A stretch of 64,000 nt of DNA, from assembly GCF_000340885.1 (NCBI RefSeq), contig NC_020291.1, positions 4,525,001 through 4,589,000 on the forward strand. The letters run 5' to 3'. The position numbers and the translations under genes were made by a program. Every line of letters begins with the position of its first letter. Within the stretch, counting starts at the first letter, position 1. This DNA is from Clostridium saccharoperbutylacetonicum N1-4(HMT) (GTDB lineage Bacteria; Bacillota; Clostridia; Clostridiales; Clostridiaceae). Of this stretch, positions 1-10,995 are shown piece by piece. The notes under the pieces are model-generated. The model saw only the letters and a program-made list of their open reading frames with translations, made no database searches and was not told the origin of the DNA.

Positions 1-151
1 TATTATATGAAAAATCAAATTCAGTATCCCAATTTTCTAAATGATTGTATATATATGAACTTAAATCATCATCTTTAGCAAATACAACTTGTCCACTAAA
101 TGTTGATATTACCATCAGTACAAATAATATTTTTTTTATAAAGCTCTTCAT
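1..151 (-). CDS. N-terminus of an exported protein (cut by window edge)
   Basis: Reading leftwards from an ATG at 151, an open frame runs off the window edge after 50 codons. It begins with a lysine-rich start (MKSFIKK), a hydrophobic stretch (ILFVLMVISTFSG) and a likely signal-peptidase site after VVFA, followed by an acidic mature start (KDDDLSSYIYN). A strong ribosome site (AGGAGGAG) lies about 17 bases upstream of the ATG, with AGAAGG nearer. The signal peptide is clear; the function cannot be told from 25 mature residues. Confidence 0.75.
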   Translation of the reverse strand, partial: MKSFIKKILFVLMVISTFSGQVVFAKDDDLSSYIYNHLENWDTEFDFSYN

Positions 152-390
152 TAACAAATCCCTTCTCTCCTCCTACAAATTGCTTAATAAGCCTAGAGTA
201 ATTTTCATTAGTATATAATTAAATTTAATTTTCCTCCTCTCAAGATATTTTAGTTAAACTGAATACTAACTAGTATCATATCTAACATATTCTTTATCAG
301 ATTTCTTATATTTATTATATAACAAATTTTCTATCAGTAAATGACAAAATTTCTTCATCTAAGTTAATTTATTTTTCTTAGAATACTAAT

Positions 391-425
391 AAAAGAACTT
401 CTCATAAATTACAAGAAGTTCTTTT
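391..425 (-). terminator. Terminator after the MATE gene
   Basis: A 12-bp perfect inverted repeat (AAAAGAACTTCT / AGAAGTTCTTTT) with an 11-base loop gives a U-rich tail on both strands. It sits 150 bases downstream of the leftward MATE gene, and could also shield the exported-protein gene from read-through. The rest of 152-573 is AT-rich sequence with no other structure that I can support. Confidence 0.7.
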
Positions 426-573
426 AAAGAGAGATTATAAGGTATTGTAACTAATTAAAAATCACTTTTATACACAAACTAGCTATATTTATATATGTTT
501 TTGATTTTCAACTAATTCAATGAACATTATAACTTAACATTTAATTTTTGTAAACATTTACCCATCTTTATTT

Positions 574-1917
574 TTATCCTTTTATTCTATGTTTAATCCA
601 TTTTTCGCCTCTTAATCTCATGCAATACAAACTTCCTCTTACAATCCAATCTACATACATAGCTAGCCATATTCCTAGAACACCTATTTTAAGTACTATC
701 CCAAATATGTACCCTAAACCAATTCTGAATACCCACATACCTATAAATGCAGTCATCATTGTATACCTAGTATCTCCTGCTCCTTTAAGACCTGACGATA
801 AAACAAAGGAAATCCCCCAAGTAACCATTGCAATACTATTACTTTTAAGAAGAGTTGCTGTAAGCCTTATTACTTCTGGGTCAGTAGTATAAAAACCTGC
901 TACCCATTCTGCAATTGGAACAAAAAGCATTGCAACAAAAACTAAACAAATTGTTGCAAATTTAACTAAATATATTAAAGTATTTTTTCCACCTTTAATA
1001 TCATTTCTCCCAATATACTGCCCTACTAAAGTTGTTGCAGCTAAGCAAAGTGCATTTCCTGGAACATTAATTATTTGTGATATAGACATTCCAATTGCAT
1101 TTGCTGCAATTGAAGCTGTCCCCATTGTAACTATAAAGACTTGGACTAGTAATTTACCCGTTTGGAAAATTACTGCCTCCATTCCAGCTGGAACACCAAT
1201 ATTGAATATATTTTTTTGAATTTTCATATCAAACTTAAATGGATATATCTTTTTAATTTTTATATTTTTACTTCCTCGTAGTAACACAAAGATTATTACT
1301 ATTGTACCAATTGTTCTAGCTATAGCTATCGCCATAGCAGCTCCCATTATTCCAAAGGACGGAATGTGAATAGCATCTATTCCGTAAATCAATATGTATC
1401 CCAAGATTATATTTACTACATTCATAAACATAGTAATCAACATTGGCGTTTTAGTATCTCCAGTTCCCCTTAATATTCCATTAGAAATTTGTTCAATTGC
1501 TATAAAAGGATATGTTAACAAAGTAAATTCTATATACAACTTTGCATCTAATTTAACTAATTCCTCAGCAGAACCATACAAAACATTTATAATAGGTACC
1601 CGAAAAATCCATAAGAACAATGTTATCATTCCAGATACCACCAGTCCCGATGCAATTGCTTGTTTTGCAGTTTCATTAGCTTTTTTAGTTTGGCCTTGTC
1701 CAATTTGTTGGGCAACTACTACTGTTGCCCCTACTGATAAAGCTGCAAAAAATGATATAAACAAATTATTCATTGAATCCACCATTCCAATTGCAGACAC
1801 AGCTTCTTTACCAATATGACCAGCCATTATTGTATTACATACTCCAAGCAACATAACAAAAGTTTGTTCAATAATTATTGGTATTGTTAATTTTAATACA
1901 TTCTTTCTTATTAACAT
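574..1917 (-). CDS. MATE family efflux transporter
   Basis: This 447-residue, very hydrophobic protein has about 12 predicted membrane helices in two homologous halves, the length and layout of multidrug and toxic-compound extrusion (MATE/DinF/NorM) antiporters. Typical family stretches are the N-terminal PIIIEQTFVMLLGVCNTIMAG, SVGATVVVAQQIGQG in the first half and the related ALCLAATTLVGQYIGRN in the second. Such pumps export cationic drugs or metabolites in exchange for Na+ or H+. The ATG is preceded by AGGAAGAAGG. The gene appears monocistronic, with a terminator downstream and a long structured leader region upstream (1960-2135). The substrate cannot be inferred. Confidence 0.9.
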   Translation of the reverse strand: MLIRKNVLKLTIPIIIEQTFVMLLGVCNTIMAGHIGKEAVSAIGMVDSMNNLFISFFAALSVGATVVVAQQIGQGQTKKANETAKQAIASGLVVSGMITLFLWIFRVPIINVLYGSAEELVKLDAKLYIEFTLLTYPFIAIEQISNGILRGTGDTKTPMLITMFMNVVNIILGYILIYGIDAIHIPSFGIMGAAMAIAIARTIGTIVIIFVLLRGSKNIKIKKIYPFKFDMKIQKNIFNIGVPAGMEAVIFQTGKLLVQVFIVTMGTASIAANAIGMSISQIINVPGNALCLAATTLVGQYIGRNDIKGGKNTLIYLVKFATICLVFVAMLFVPIAEWVAGFYTTDPEVIRLTATLLKSNSIAMVTWGISFVLSSGLKGAGDTRYTMMTAFIGMWVFRIGLGYIFGIVLKIGVLGIWLAMYVDWIVRGSLYCMRLRGEKWIKHRIKG

Positions 1918-1959
1918 AAAAAATCCTTCTTCCTAAGTATTCCTCTTATCTTAAGCTTT

Positions 1960-2135
1960 AATAAAAAAATCGTAGGCGACTGTGGAGCCGTAGATTTTTA
2001 ATATTAAGTTCCGTATTGTGCTTCGCACTCTTTTTATAGGTGCGCATCTGCCTTTTCGAACGCATGTGAGAAAAATCTGCACATTAGAAAAGGCAGCTAT
2101 GCTGCATATGAGAACATCTTATGCAGGCGAATGTG
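1960..2135. repeat. Structured intergenic repeat region
   Basis: Within the 486-base gap 1918-2403 this stretch is less AT-rich than its surroundings and holds several hairpins. These are AAAAATC...GATTTTT around GTAGGC/GCCGTA (1962-1999), GTGCTTCGCAC (about 2019-2029), CTGCCTTTTC/GAAAAGGCAG (about 2048-2096) and CTGCATA/TATGCAG. It contains GCAGCTATGCTGC, the exact reverse complement of a 13-mer in the tandem repeat at 36397-36489, and shares the phrase AGTTCCGTATTG-like with that region. I read it as a dispersed intergenic repeat. A leader RNA of the MATE gene is possible but matches no riboswitch I know. Confidence 0.45.
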
Positions 2136-2349
2136 ATTTATTTTTTATTCTTTTAAAATATTAAACCAAGTTGATTAGTCTGTTTCAAAAGTTATCCACA
2201 GATTGTCCAACAATATAATTTCCTAAAGAATAAAAAAGCATTATAATTCCTCAAAAGGAATGCTTATCCTGTTATCGTGTGCGCATAACAAATTTAGTAT
2301 ACCATGATTGTAAAAAAAAAGCACATTTTGTAATTATTTATTTTAGTAC

Positions 2350-2387
2350 AAAAAAGCACAAGCAATTGTAATTAATTGCTTATGCTT
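2350..2387 (-). terminator. Terminator of the chemoreceptor gene
   Basis: On the minus strand AAGCATAAGCAATT pairs with AATTGCTTGTGCTT (one mismatch) around a 6-base loop, followed by TTTTTTG. It lies 16 bases beyond the stop of the leftward chemoreceptor gene. Confidence 0.8.
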
Positions 2388-2403
2388 TATAATATTAATT
2401 TTT

Positions 2404-3450
2404 TTATATATTTTTCATTGTTCTGATATTTTGAACTAATTTATCCAAAATCTCGGAGAATTTATTAAATGCCTCTTGTTGGCTTGCAGATATCTCTTCT
2501 ATTGCAGCTTTTACTGTTTCACTTCTTTCACTTAATTCTCCAACTATTGTAGCATTTCCATCAATTTCAATTATTTCTCCAACTATTTGCTTAAACAAAT
2601 CGTCTGATACTTTTACTGTATCTATTGTTTCGCTAATAAGTTGTCCACTTTCATTTGCATTATCTGTTGTTGTATTTATTGAAGCTGTAATACTATTAAT
2701 AATTTCACTAACACTATTTACGGCGGTTTTTACGTTATCAGCCAACTTCCTAATTTCTGCTGCAACAACTGAAAAACCTTTTCCTGCTTCACCAGCTCTT
2801 GCTGCTTCAATTGCTGCATTTAATGCTAGCAGATTAGTTTGATTTGCAATATTTCCTATAAGATGAATTATTTCAGTTGCTTCCTTAGTGTAATTATTAG
2901 CAACCTGTACTGATTCATTTAATATTTTATTGGAATCGTTTAATTTTTGCATAGCAACAGTTATATTTTCAATACTCTCACTGCTAACACTAGAAAGATA
3001 CATTGTTTTAGCTAATGCTTCAGCAAGCTTATTGACTTTGTCATTTGTAGCTTCTGAGGATTGGTCTAACTCTACAAAAATATTCTCAGCTTTTTCAACT
3101 TTACTAATTACATTACTAAAAATATTACTTAAATCACCTAACGTTTCTTCTTGGAACGTCATTACTTCTTTAATTTCTTCTGTATTGCCTTTATTCATAT
3201 AAGTTGTATTAATTATAGGCTCTTCTTCCTTTACTGCAGAAACTACCTCTTGTGGTGCTTCCTTATAAACTTCTAAAACATTTACATTTTGATTCATACC
3301 TAAGCTTATAAATATAGCTGCTACAATTGCTGCTATCAAGCTTACTGATGCTGTAACTGTTATTGACATTCCTAGAATTGCAGGTACCATAGTACTAGCT
3401 ACAATTATTACTGTTATAACGCTAATTGTTAAGATTTTGTTATTTTTCAT
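2404..3450 (-). CDS. Methyl-accepting chemotaxis protein lacking an external sensor domain
   Basis: This 348-residue protein has two closely spaced membrane helices (about residues 5-27 and 30-50) with almost no loop between them. A cytoplasmic coiled coil follows, with the classic chemoreceptor tip (about 196-238; core [19 protein letters not shown] and [13 protein letters not shown]) that binds CheA/CheW. There is no extracellular ligand domain, so it probably senses membrane or cytoplasmic state, or acts as an adaptor. I chose the ATG at 3450 because GGGGAG lies 7 bases before it; an in-frame TTG at 3468 overlaps that ribosome site. It is transcribed alone and ends in a strong terminator. 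Confidence 0.9.
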   Translation of the reverse strand: MKNNKILTISVITVIIVASTMVPAILGMSITVTASVSLIAAIVAAIFISLGMNQNVNVLEVYKEAPQEVVSAVKEEEPIINTTYMNKGNTEEIKEVMTFQEETLGDLSNIFSNVISKVEKAENIFVELDQSSEATNDKVNKLAEALAKTMYLSSVSSESIENITVAMQKLNDSNKILNESVQVANNYTKEATEIIHLIGNIANQTNLLALNAAIEAARAGEAGKGFSVVAAEIRKLADNVKTAVNSVSEIINSITASINTTTDNANESGQLISETIDTVKVSDDLFKQIVGEIIEIDGNATIVGELSERSETVKAAIEEISASQQEAFNKFSEILDKLVQNIRTMKNI

Positions 3451-3541
3451 TTTTTTACTCCCCTTCAATTAGTAAAGTTTTATATGATAAATATATAAGC
3501 TCTATTAACTAGAACTTATATATTTAAAATATCTAATTTCA

Positions 3542-4609
3542 TCACTTGTTCGTTGCTATTTTATTTTGATCTATTTCAATTTTTATTAATTTATTATCAT
3601 TCTTGCTAATAATCCCCTTAGAGTAGGATTGTAAAAATTGGCCTTCATATTTAATGGTTTTTTTAGTCAAAAGTTCTAAAACACTATTTGCTGTTTTATC
3701 ATTAACATAAACCTTACCTGAGTAATCTATTATTATATCTGCTTTATCAACTGGCTTTGGCAATATCAATGAGTTCCATTGGTGTTTCGTATTGCTTAAA
3801 GTAGTATAATACACTTTAGCTATTTTACCATTTACTTCTTCGCCAAAATAAACATTATCATTTATATCACTACCCAATATTCTTATTGTTTGAACTTTAG
3901 GTATTTCAATATTATCAGCACTGTTTAAAATTGTTACTCCATTCCCCATTTCCATAACTGCATTTGTGCTAGTCGTTGGAACCACTATGTCGTCAATATC
4001 CTTATTGGCTCTGACTTTTTCTAATTGATTCATTATATTTGCATAATACAAATCACTTTTCCCATTTCCCTTTTTTATTTTAATATAAAGAGTATGGGTT
4101 GCTGTTGAAAACACTACATCATCAACCTTATCATTCTTATTTGTAATATTTATTTTCAATTCATTTAAATTAAAATCAGCCAGTTCTCTTGTTTCACCTT
4201 TTTTAGCATTAAATGATACCGGTTCATAATATGCTCCATTATTTGTTTGAACTTTTTGTATCACAATTATGCTATTTTCATTTGTTAACCATTTATAAAA
4301 CGCCACTTCTCCGTTTTCTTCACTTTGAAATTCTTTTTCACTATTATCAACACTATCAAAGACTTTAAGCTTATTGTTCTCATAATAAGCTACAAATCTA
4401 CCATCTGAAGAAACTGAAATTTGATTTATTCCATCTTTTATATTTATTTCATTTGGATTTGCTTTTTTAGGTGGTTCTTTCTCTTCAACTTTTTCAGCTT
4501 GTATTTTTACATCTGAATCCAAATAAAAATTTTCTATGTATAAAAAAATACTATGTTGAATTACTAAAGCTATAAGCGTCCATGCTAATATCCTTACGAG
4601 ATTTTTCAT
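3542..4609 (-). CDS. Membrane-anchored beta-propeller-like protein, function unknown
   Basis: This 355-residue protein has an N-terminal uncleaved helix (LAWTLIALVIQHSIFLYI), then a charged linker rich in E, K and P (about 35-55), then an all-beta extracellular region. The repeated patterns (SVSSDGRFVAYYENNKLKV and similar) recall the WD40/DPP-IV N-terminal propeller blades found in TolB-like and peptidase-associated proteins. No catalytic motif is visible. The start has AGAGG five bases upstream of the ATG. It lies 96 bases downstream of the phosphodiester glycosidase gene in the same direction, and both are anchored surface proteins, so they may be co-transcribed and act together in cell-envelope glycan metabolism. 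That link is inference. Confidence 0.6.
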   Translation of the reverse strand: MKNLVRILAWTLIALVIQHSIFLYIENFYLDSDVKIQAEKVEEKEPPKKANPNEINIKDGINQISVSSDGRFVAYYENNKLKVFDSVDNSEKEFQSEENGEVAFYKWLTNENSIIVIQKVQTNNGAYYEPVSFNAKKGETRELADFNLNELKINITNKNDKVDDVVFSTATHTLYIKIKKGNGKSDLYYANIMNQLEKVRANKDIDDIVVPTTSTNAVMEMGNGVTILNSADNIEIPKVQTIRILGSDINDNVYFGEEVNGKIAKVYYTTLSNTKHQWNSLILPKPVDKADIIIDYSGKVYVNDKTANSVLELLTKKTIKYEGQFLQSYSKGIISKNDNKLIKIEIDQNKIATNK

Positions 4610-4705
4610 TCCTTACCTCTTTCCTAAGTGCTTCTGAAATTTTAACCTATAAAGTACATATCTTAAAATAGGATAAATTTATTTAGTTATTTTTGAAAGT
4701 TTTAT

Positions 4706-5749
4706 CTAATCCACATAAAAAGCTGTGGCAACAGTTCTTTCACCATCCCATGCATTTGGAGAGTTAATTACATCTCCTTTATAATACATTGTCGATGAAT
4801 ATCCACCATCTAGAGCACCTGCGTTTATAGCGCCTCTCTCTAACATTATTTGTTGAACATCATATAAACTTGCCCCAGGCGCGGTAATTTTTCTCCCATC
4901 TATAACTAAAAATATTACAGTACCATCTTCTTTTTGACCAACTGCTGTTCTTGGATTTAACCCATCTGCCATTTTATCCTTAACTTGCGGTTTTCCATTA
5001 ATTATTATGTTAGGTCTTCTAAAGCACATTGCCTCTTGTACATTTAATTTTTGTAATTCTGTAAGGGTATGGTCTCCAACAATAAGCTGACCACCTTTTG
5101 TAAAAGCTATAACATTTTCAACATTATTTCTCTTTACATTAGTTTTTGGATATATTAAATTTCCACCTGAAATTACAAAACCGCCTGGTTCAGCTCCAGT
5201 TCCAGCATAAAGAGTACCATCTGAAGACTCATCCACAAAGGCTCCTCCATTTATAGCTGCTATAGCATTATGATCTTCTGCCATTTCACTTGTCTTTTGT
5301 CCAATTTTCCCTAAATATTTTGTCATTGCAACTTTTACACCTAATGGATTTTTAATTTCTAATACATATCCATTATATCTATCTGTATGAATGTCATATC
5401 TAGTTATTTCATTTCCACTAGTATATTTAACTTTTATTTTATCTAAATCAGTAACCAAATTACTAGTTGTATCTTCTTTAGGCTCTTCGGCTTTTTGATT
5501 ATTTACACCTAGAATCTTGTTTATTTCTTCTTGAGACATAAAGTCATTTACTAAATATGCATGTCTTGTACCTAGTAAAGTTGATATAAATACCTTTCTC
5601 GTATTATCATATGGTCCATATAGTAATAATAGAGGAGTAGTTACAGCTAAAAAGACAGCTATATATAATATTCCTACCAAAACTACTAAAGGCTTAAACA
5701 TTTTATTTTTCTTCACATCTTTTGTTGATTTAACACTTTCTGTGGCCAT
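4706..5749 (-). CDS. Phosphodiester glycosidase (NAGPA) family membrane protein
   Basis: This 347-residue protein has one N-terminal membrane helix (about 18-45) and an extracellular domain of the NAGPA / DUF2233 phosphodiester glycosidase family, often annotated as exopolysaccharide biosynthesis protein. Family signatures are AAINGGAFVDE, GGFVISGGNLIYPK, LNPRTAVGQKEDGTVIFLVI and the C-terminal GALDGGYSSTMYYKG. Members cleave phosphodiester-linked sugars, for example from teichoic acid or glycoprotein precursors. GGAGG lies before the ATG at 5749. The downstream neighbour is another anchored surface protein. The fold assignment is good; the substrate is unknown. Confidence 0.85.
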   Translation of the reverse strand: MATESVKSTKDVKKNKMFKPLVVLVGILYIAVFLAVTTPLLLLYGPYDNTRKVFISTLLGTRHAYLVNDFMSQEEINKILGVNNQKAEEPKEDTTSNLVTDLDKIKVKYTSGNEITRYDIHTDRYNGYVLEIKNPLGVKVAMTKYLGKIGQKTSEMAEDHNAIAAINGGAFVDESSDGTLYAGTGAEPGGFVISGGNLIYPKTNVKRNNVENVIAFTKGGQLIVGDHTLTELQKLNVQEAMCFRRPNIIINGKPQVKDKMADGLNPRTAVGQKEDGTVIFLVIDGRKITAPGASLYDVQQIMLERGAINAGALDGGYSSTMYYKGDVINSPNAWDGERTVATAFYVD

Positions 5750-5997
5750 TCATAACCTCCATATTATAATTTATGTCCAGTTAAATGTTATTCTTTTTAT
5801 ATAACTATAGTATATTTTATAATTGCAAACAATATATATTCTACTATACATGTATAACTTTTACAACTTAACTTTTAATTATTCTACTTAATTTTAATAT
5901 AACATACATTCTCAAAAAATTCTCTTAATAATTCATAATTATAGTTTTTCATATATTTTGAAACATATTTGCTGGGCAATAAATATTTTTTCATAAG

Positions 5998-6053
5998 AAA
6001 CAAAGCCAGCTATACAAAAGATACTTTTAACATCTGTACAGCTGGCCTTGTTT
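5998..6053 (-). terminator. Terminator of the activase-fusion gene
   Basis: On the minus strand a 19-base arm (AAACAAGGCCAGCTGTACA) pairs almost fully with TGTATAGCTGGCTTTGTTT, with an inner AGATG/ATCTT extension. It is 54 bases beyond the stop of the leftward 1439-codon gene. The remainder of 5750-6106 is AT-rich and shows nothing else. Confidence 0.75.
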
Positions 6054-6106
6054 GCATTAAAATTCACTATCTATCAAAAAATCAAAGATATTTATTTTTT
6101 TGTCTA

Positions 6107-9100
6107 TTAGATATTTTCCTCTAATGTTAAGCTTACTTCATTATGAAATAGTTCTTCATCTACAGTTTCTTTTTGCACTTTATGATTTTTATCAATTCTA
6201 TCTTCTAAATTTTTAAAAGCTACTGACAACATAAGCTTTATTCTATTTAATTGATTAACATTTGAAGCACCTGGATCATAATCTATTGCTACAATATTTG
6301 ATTCAGGATATCTCTCCTTTAGTACTTTAATCATACCTTTTCCTGTTACATGATTTGGTAAACATGCAAAAGGTTGAAGACAAGCTATGTTGGAAGCTCC
6401 ACTTTCAATAAGTTCTATCATTTCAGCTGTTAAGAACCATCCTTCCCCTGTTTGGTTTCCAAGAGATAATATAGGAGAAGCCATTTGAGCTAGTTCTTTT
6501 ATATGCTTTGGTTTAGAAAATCTATTACTACTTTCTAAACATTTCTTCATAGTATTTCTGTATGTTTCCATATACGATATTGCAGCATTACACAATTTTT
6601 GCGATAACTTACTTCCAGCAAGATATTTTGCTTTAAAGTCAGCATCAAAAGCTGAATAGAAGAAGAAATCCAATAAATCTGGAACAACAGCTTCTGCTCC
6701 TTCATTTTCTAAAATTCCAACAATATCATTATTAGCAGTTGGATGGAACTTAACTAATATTTCGCCCACAACTCCAACTCTAGGTTTTTTAATATTTAGT
6801 AATGGAAGCTTATCAAAATCATTAATAATTTCTTTAATATTTCTATTAAATTCTCTTTTACTTCCATTTATTAAATTCAATTTAGCTTTTTCATTCCATT
6901 TTCTATGAAGTTCATCTGCAGAACCTTTAACTTTTTCATAAGGTCTTGTCCTATACACAACACGCATAAATAAATCCCCATAAACTAATGCCATGATTGC
7001 CCTATGAATTAACTTCAAGGTTATCTTAAAGCCTGGTTGCTGTTCAAGTCCTACTGCATTCAAAGATATTACTGGAACTTGTTCAAAACCTGCATGTTTT
7101 AAAGCCATCTTTAAGAATCCAATATAGTTAGTAGCTCTGCAGCCTCCTCCAGTTTGAGAAATTATAACTGAAGTATTATTCACATCATATTTTCCTGACT
7201 TAAGAGCTTCAATCATTTGTCCAATTACAATTATTGAGGGATAACAAGCATCGTTATTAACATATTTTAAGCCTTCATCTACAGCCTTCATATCCATTGA
7301 AGGTAATACCTCAACATTATATCCTGCCTCTCTAACAGCTGTTTCTATTAAATCAAAATGTATTGGAGACATTTGAGGACATAAGATTGTATGTTTTTTT
7401 CTCATTTCTGGCGTAAATACTGGATTTTTATACGTTATTTGCTCTTCTATTGGTTTATAATTCTTTCTTTCCCTCTCGTCCATGGCTGCTTTTAAGGACC
7501 TGATTCTTATTTTTGCAGCACCAAGATTATTTCCTTCATCTATTTTAAGTACAGTATATAACTTACCTTTTGATGAAATAATCTCTGATACTTGATCTGT
7601 TGTAACTGCATCTAATCCACACCCAAAGGAATTTAATTGAATTATATCAACGCAAGGCTCATCTGCTACAAAAGCTGCTGCTCTATATAATCTTGAATGA
7701 TACATCCATTGGTCGACTACTCTTAGTTTATCTTTTAAAACTCCTAAGTGTGATACACTGTCTTCAGTTAATACTGCCATATCAAAAGAACTTATTATAT
7801 CAGGAATACCATGATTTATTTCTGGATCAATATGATATGGTCTTCCACTTAGGACTATTCCTTTTTTCTTATTCTTTCTTAAATAATCAATAACTTCTTC
7901 ACCTTTATTCTGTATATCTTTCTTAAAGGCTTCTCTTTCTAAACTTGCTGCTTTTACAGCTGCTTTTGCTTCACTTAATGAAACATCAAACATCTTAAAT
8001 TCTTGGACAATTCTCTTTGCAAGCTCCTTATCATCATCTAAAGATAAAAATGGCTCCATAAAATTGATATCATTATTTTTTAGTTCATCCATATTATTTT
8101 TAATAGCTTCTGGATACGATGTTACCATAGGACAGTTATAATGATTTTGAGCATCCTTAAATTCTTTCTTCTCATAAGATATACAAGGATAGAATATATT
8201 TTTTATTCCTCTATTAATTAAATTCATAATATGTCCATGGGCTAACTTCGCTGGATAACATGCTGATTCTGATGGAATTGTTTCAATTCCAAGTTCATAT
8301 ATTTTTTTGCTTGAATGTGCTGATAACTTAACACTAAAACCTAAATTAGTAAGCATAGTAAACCAAAACGGATAATTTTCATACATATTAAGTACTCTTG
8401 GAATACCAATTACCCCACGTTTTGCTTCTTCTTCTTTAAGAGGCTTATAATTAAAGGTTCTCTTATATTTATATTCAAATAAATTTGGTAATTTATTTTC
8501 TTTAGGTTTATCTATTCCAAGACCTTTTTCACATCTATTACCTGAAATATATTTTTCTTGGGTTGAAAACCTATTTATTGTAAGTAAACAATTATTTCCG
8601 CATTTTCCACATCTATCGAAAGATGTTTCCATTTTAAATTGATCAATTCTGTCTCTAGGTAATAAAGTTGATTTTTCTCCTTCAACATATCTTTCTCTAG
8701 AAATAATTGCACATCCAAATGCACCCATAAGACCTGAAATATCTGGTCTTACTACTTCTCTTCCAGAAATAAGTTCAAAGCTTCTAAGTACTGCTTCATT
8801 GTAGAAGGTACCACCTTGTACAATTACCTTTTCACCTATATCTTTTTCATCCCTTAATTTTATAACTTTAAATAAAGCATTTTTTATAACTGAGTATGAA
8901 AGACCAGCTGAAATATCTGAAATTTCTGCGCCTTCCTTTTGAGATTGCTTAACTCTTGAATTCATGAAAACTGTGCATCTAGATCCAAGATCTACAGGTG
9001 CTTTTGAGCTTAAAGCTTCATTGGCAAAATCTGCAATCTTCATATCTAATGATTTAGCAAAACTTTCAATAAAAGATCCACAACCTGATGAACAAGCCTC

Positions 9101-10426
9101 ATTTAATAATATACTATCAATTGCTCCATTTTTAATTTTGATGCACTTCATATCTTGTCCACCAATATCCAAAATGAAATCAACCCCTGGCAAAAAGTAA
9201 TCAGCAGCTTTATAATGGGCAATAGTTTCAATTTCCCCAATATCTATATGAAGTGCAGCCTTAATTAAGGCCTCTCCATAACCTGTAACAGTAGATTTAA
9301 CTATTTCAACTGTTTCTGGAAGCTTTTCATATAAATCCTTCATAATTTGAACTACTTTAGCTAATGGGTTTCCCTCATTACTTCCGTAATAAGAATATAA
9401 AAGTTCTGAATTTTCACTGACAAGTGCAACTTTAGTAGTTGTTGACCCAGCATCTATTCCCAAAAATGCTTTTCCTTTATACTGACTAAGTTCTGCTCTT
9501 TTTACAACATCTTTACTATGTCTATTTTTGAACTCATTATATTCTTCTTCATTTTTAAATAAAGGATCAAGTCTTTGTTCAGTATCATCTTTTATATTAG
9601 AAATATCTGATATTCTCTCAACTATTCTCTTTAAAGTTGTAGCTTTTTCCTTTTCAGCTAAAAGTGCTGCTCCCATAGCAACAAATAATTGAGAATTTTC
9701 TGGAGCAATTATTTGATCTCCTTCCAAATTTAAAGTTTCAATAAATCTATTTCTAAGTTCTGATAAGAAAAATAATGGTCCTCCTAGAAATGCAACATTT
9801 CCTTTGATAGGTTTCCCACAAGCAAGTCCACTAATTGTTTGATTTACTACTGCTTGGAATATAGATGCTGCGATATCACTCTTCTTTGCACCTTCATTTA
9901 TCAAAGGCTGAACATCAGTTTTAGCAAAAACACCACATCTTGAAGCTATTGGATACAAAACAGTATATTCCTTGGCATAGTCATTTAAGCCCATGGCATC
10001 AGTATTTAATAATACTGCCATTTGATCTATGAAAGCTCCAGTTCCCCCTGCACAGCTTCCATTCATTCTTTGCTCTATTCCACCTTTAAAATATGTTATT
10101 TTAGCATCTTCTCCACCAAGTTCTATTACAACATCGGTTTGTGGAATAAATGTTTCTACTGTTTTTGAACATGCAATTACTTCTTGCACAAAACCAAGAT
10201 TAAGCCATTTAGATACAGACAATCCCCCTGAACCAGTTATATTAATTTTACAATTAATATCCCCTAATTCATCAAAGCATTCCTTAACTAAATCAATAAT
10301 AGTACTTCTTATATCTGAAAAGTGTCTTTTATATTTACTATATGCTAATTTTTTATCATCATTATTAAGAACTACTAATTTTACTGTTGTTGATCCTATA
10401 TCTAAACCAATTTTATAATTTGTCAT
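6107..10426 (-). CDS. Double acyl-CoA dehydratase activase fused to dehydratase-like domains
   Basis: This is a 1439-residue multidomain protein. Two BadF/BcrA-type ASKHA ATPase domains lie in tandem (about 3-260 and 320-580). Each has a phosphate loop ([20 protein letters not shown]), an adenosine/Mg motif (GGEDAK; GGQDMK) and the cysteines that in 2-hydroxyglutaryl-CoA dehydratase activator hold a shared [4Fe-4S] cluster (Cys125 and Cys164; Cys445/Cys449 and Cys484). A CGKCGNNC motif (606-613) leads into a DUF2229-type and 2-hydroxyacyl-CoA dehydratase (HgdB-like) C-terminal half. The whole architecture is a known family of about 1400 residues in clostridia. By homology it couples ATP hydrolysis to low-potential electron transfer for radical dehydration or another difficult reduction, but its substrate is not known. 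No CoA-transferase or dehydratase partner genes are adjacent. The ribosome site is AGGTGAG. Confidence 0.9.
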   Translation of the reverse strand: MTNYKIGLDIGSTTVKLVVLNNDDKKLAYSKYKRHFSDIRSTIIDLVKECFDELGDINCKINITGSGGLSVSKWLNLGFVQEVIACSKTVETFIPQTDVVIELGGEDAKITYFKGGIEQRMNGSCAGGTGAFIDQMAVLLNTDAMGLNDYAKEYTVLYPIASRCGVFAKTDVQPLINEGAKKSDIAASIFQAVVNQTISGLACGKPIKGNVAFLGGPLFFLSELRNRFIETLNLEGDQIIAPENSQLFVAMGAALLAEKEKATTLKRIVERISDISNIKDDTEQRLDPLFKNEEEYNEFKNRHSKDVVKRAELSQYKGKAFLGIDAGSTTTKVALVSENSELLYSYYGSNEGNPLAKVVQIMKDLYEKLPETVEIVKSTVTGYGEALIKAALHIDIGEIETIAHYKAADYFLPGVDFILDIGGQDMKCIKIKNGAIDSILLNEACSSGCGSFIESFAKSLDMKIADFANEALSSKAPVDLGSRCTVFMNSRVKQSQKEGAEISDISAGLSYSVIKNALFKVIKLRDEKDIGEKVIVQGGTFYNEAVLRSFELISGREVVRPDISGLMGAFGCAIISRERYVEGEKSTLLPRDRIDQFKMETSFDRCGKCGNNCLLTINRFSTQEKYISGNRCEKGLGIDKPKENKLPNLFEYKYKRTFNYKPLKEEEAKRGVIGIPRVLNMYENYPFWFTMLTNLGFSVKLSAHSSKKIYELGIETIPSESACYPAKLAHGHIMNLINRGIKNIFYPCISYEKKEFKDAQNHYNCPMVTSYPEAIKNNMDELKNNDINFMEPFLSLDDDKELAKRIVQEFKMFDVSLSEAKAAVKAASLEREAFKKDIQNKGEEVIDYLRKNKKKGIVLSGRPYHIDPEINHGIPDIISSFDMAVLTEDSVSHLGVLKDKLRVVDQWMYHSRLYRAAAFVADEPCVDIIQLNSFGCGLDAVTTDQVSEIISSKGKLYTVLKIDEGNNLGAAKIRIRSLKAAMDERERKNYKPIEEQITYKNPVFTPEMRKKHTILCPQMSPIHFDLIETAVREAGYNVEVLPSMDMKAVDEGLKYVNNDACYPSIIVIGQMIEALKSGKYDVNNTSVIISQTGGGCRATNYIGFLKMALKHAGFEQVPVISLNAVGLEQQPGFKITLKLIHRAIMALVYGDLFMRVVYRTRPYEKVKGSADELHRKWNEKAKLNLINGSKREFNRNIKEIINDFDKLPLLNIKKPRVGVVGEILVKFHPTANNDIVGILENEGAEAVVPDLLDFFFYSAFDADFKAKYLAGSKLSQKLCNAAISYMETYRNTMKKCLESSNRFSKPKHIKELAQMASPILSLGNQTGEGWFLTAEMIELIESGASNIACLQPFACLPNHVTGKGMIKVLKERYPESNIVAIDYDPGASNVNQLNRIKLMLSVAFKNLEDRIDKNHKVQKETVDEELFHNEVSLTLEENI

Positions 10427-10628
10427 ATTTTTCTGCTCACCTACTCTATTTTTTAATATATTTGTATTAACAATTAAGATTTATCAATCGCTATTTTAAT
10501 TTAATTAGAAAACTTATATGTTTTAATTTTAAAAAATAATAAATAATTCCATATGTATAAATACTTAAAAGCACGTCAATACTTAAAAGGTATTTTAAGG
10601 CAATATTTATGCTTCATGGAGGTTTAAA

Positions 10629-10988
10629 ATGAATTATTTTAATGAAGGAAATAAACTTTACAATATTCAAGATTATGAAAGAGCAATAAACTGTTATAAA
10701 AAATCTGCTTCACAAAAATTAAACGAAGCATGTTCTTACTACAATTGCGGTGTTTGTTTCATAAAATTAAAAAATTATAATGCTGCTATAACAATGTTGA
10801 ATAAAGCAATTTCCATTAAACGTGAAAGTAAATATTACTTCAATTTAGGTTATTGTTATGTAATGAAAGAATGCCTTGATTCTGCATTACGCCACTTTAA
10901 TTTAGCTTGGTCAATGGACCCAAATGATAAGGATTGTGAAAAAGCCATTGACCTTATTATATCAAAATTTCATAAAAAGGCTACATAG
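10629..10988 (+). CDS. Small tetratricopeptide-repeat protein
   Basis: This 119-residue, all-helical protein carries about three TPR units (YNIQDYERAINCYKKSA; YNCGVCFIKLKNYNAAITML; YNLGYC-like FNLGYCYVMKECLDSALRHF), each with the usual small/aromatic spacing. TPRs mediate protein-protein binding. There is no signal peptide or other domain, so it is a free-standing cytosolic adaptor of unknown partner. GGAGG is placed 6 bases before the ATG. It is the only rightward gene in this stretch and its stop is just 7 bases from the stop of the convergent transglutaminase-like gene. Confidence 0.8.
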   Translation: MNYFNEGNKLYNIQDYERAINCYKKSASQKLNEACSYYNCGVCFIKLKNYNAAITMLNKAISIKRESKYYFNLGYCYVMKECLDSALRHFNLAWSMDPNDKDCEKAIDLIISKFHKKAT

Positions 10989-10995
10989 GCGTTTT

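Noticed and set aside
620..1819. Rightward open frames antisense to the MATE gene
   Set aside because: They mirror the transporter codons, lack ribosome sites and have no recognisable protein features. The same applies to most antisense frames over other long genes, for example 2930-3202, 10029-10418, 38139-38543 and 45485-45889.
1960..2135. Possible riboswitch before the MATE gene
   Set aside because: The hairpins do not fit the conserved cores I know (guanidine, purine, SAM, yybP-ykoY), and part of the sequence recurs in an unrelated gap, so a repeat is more likely.
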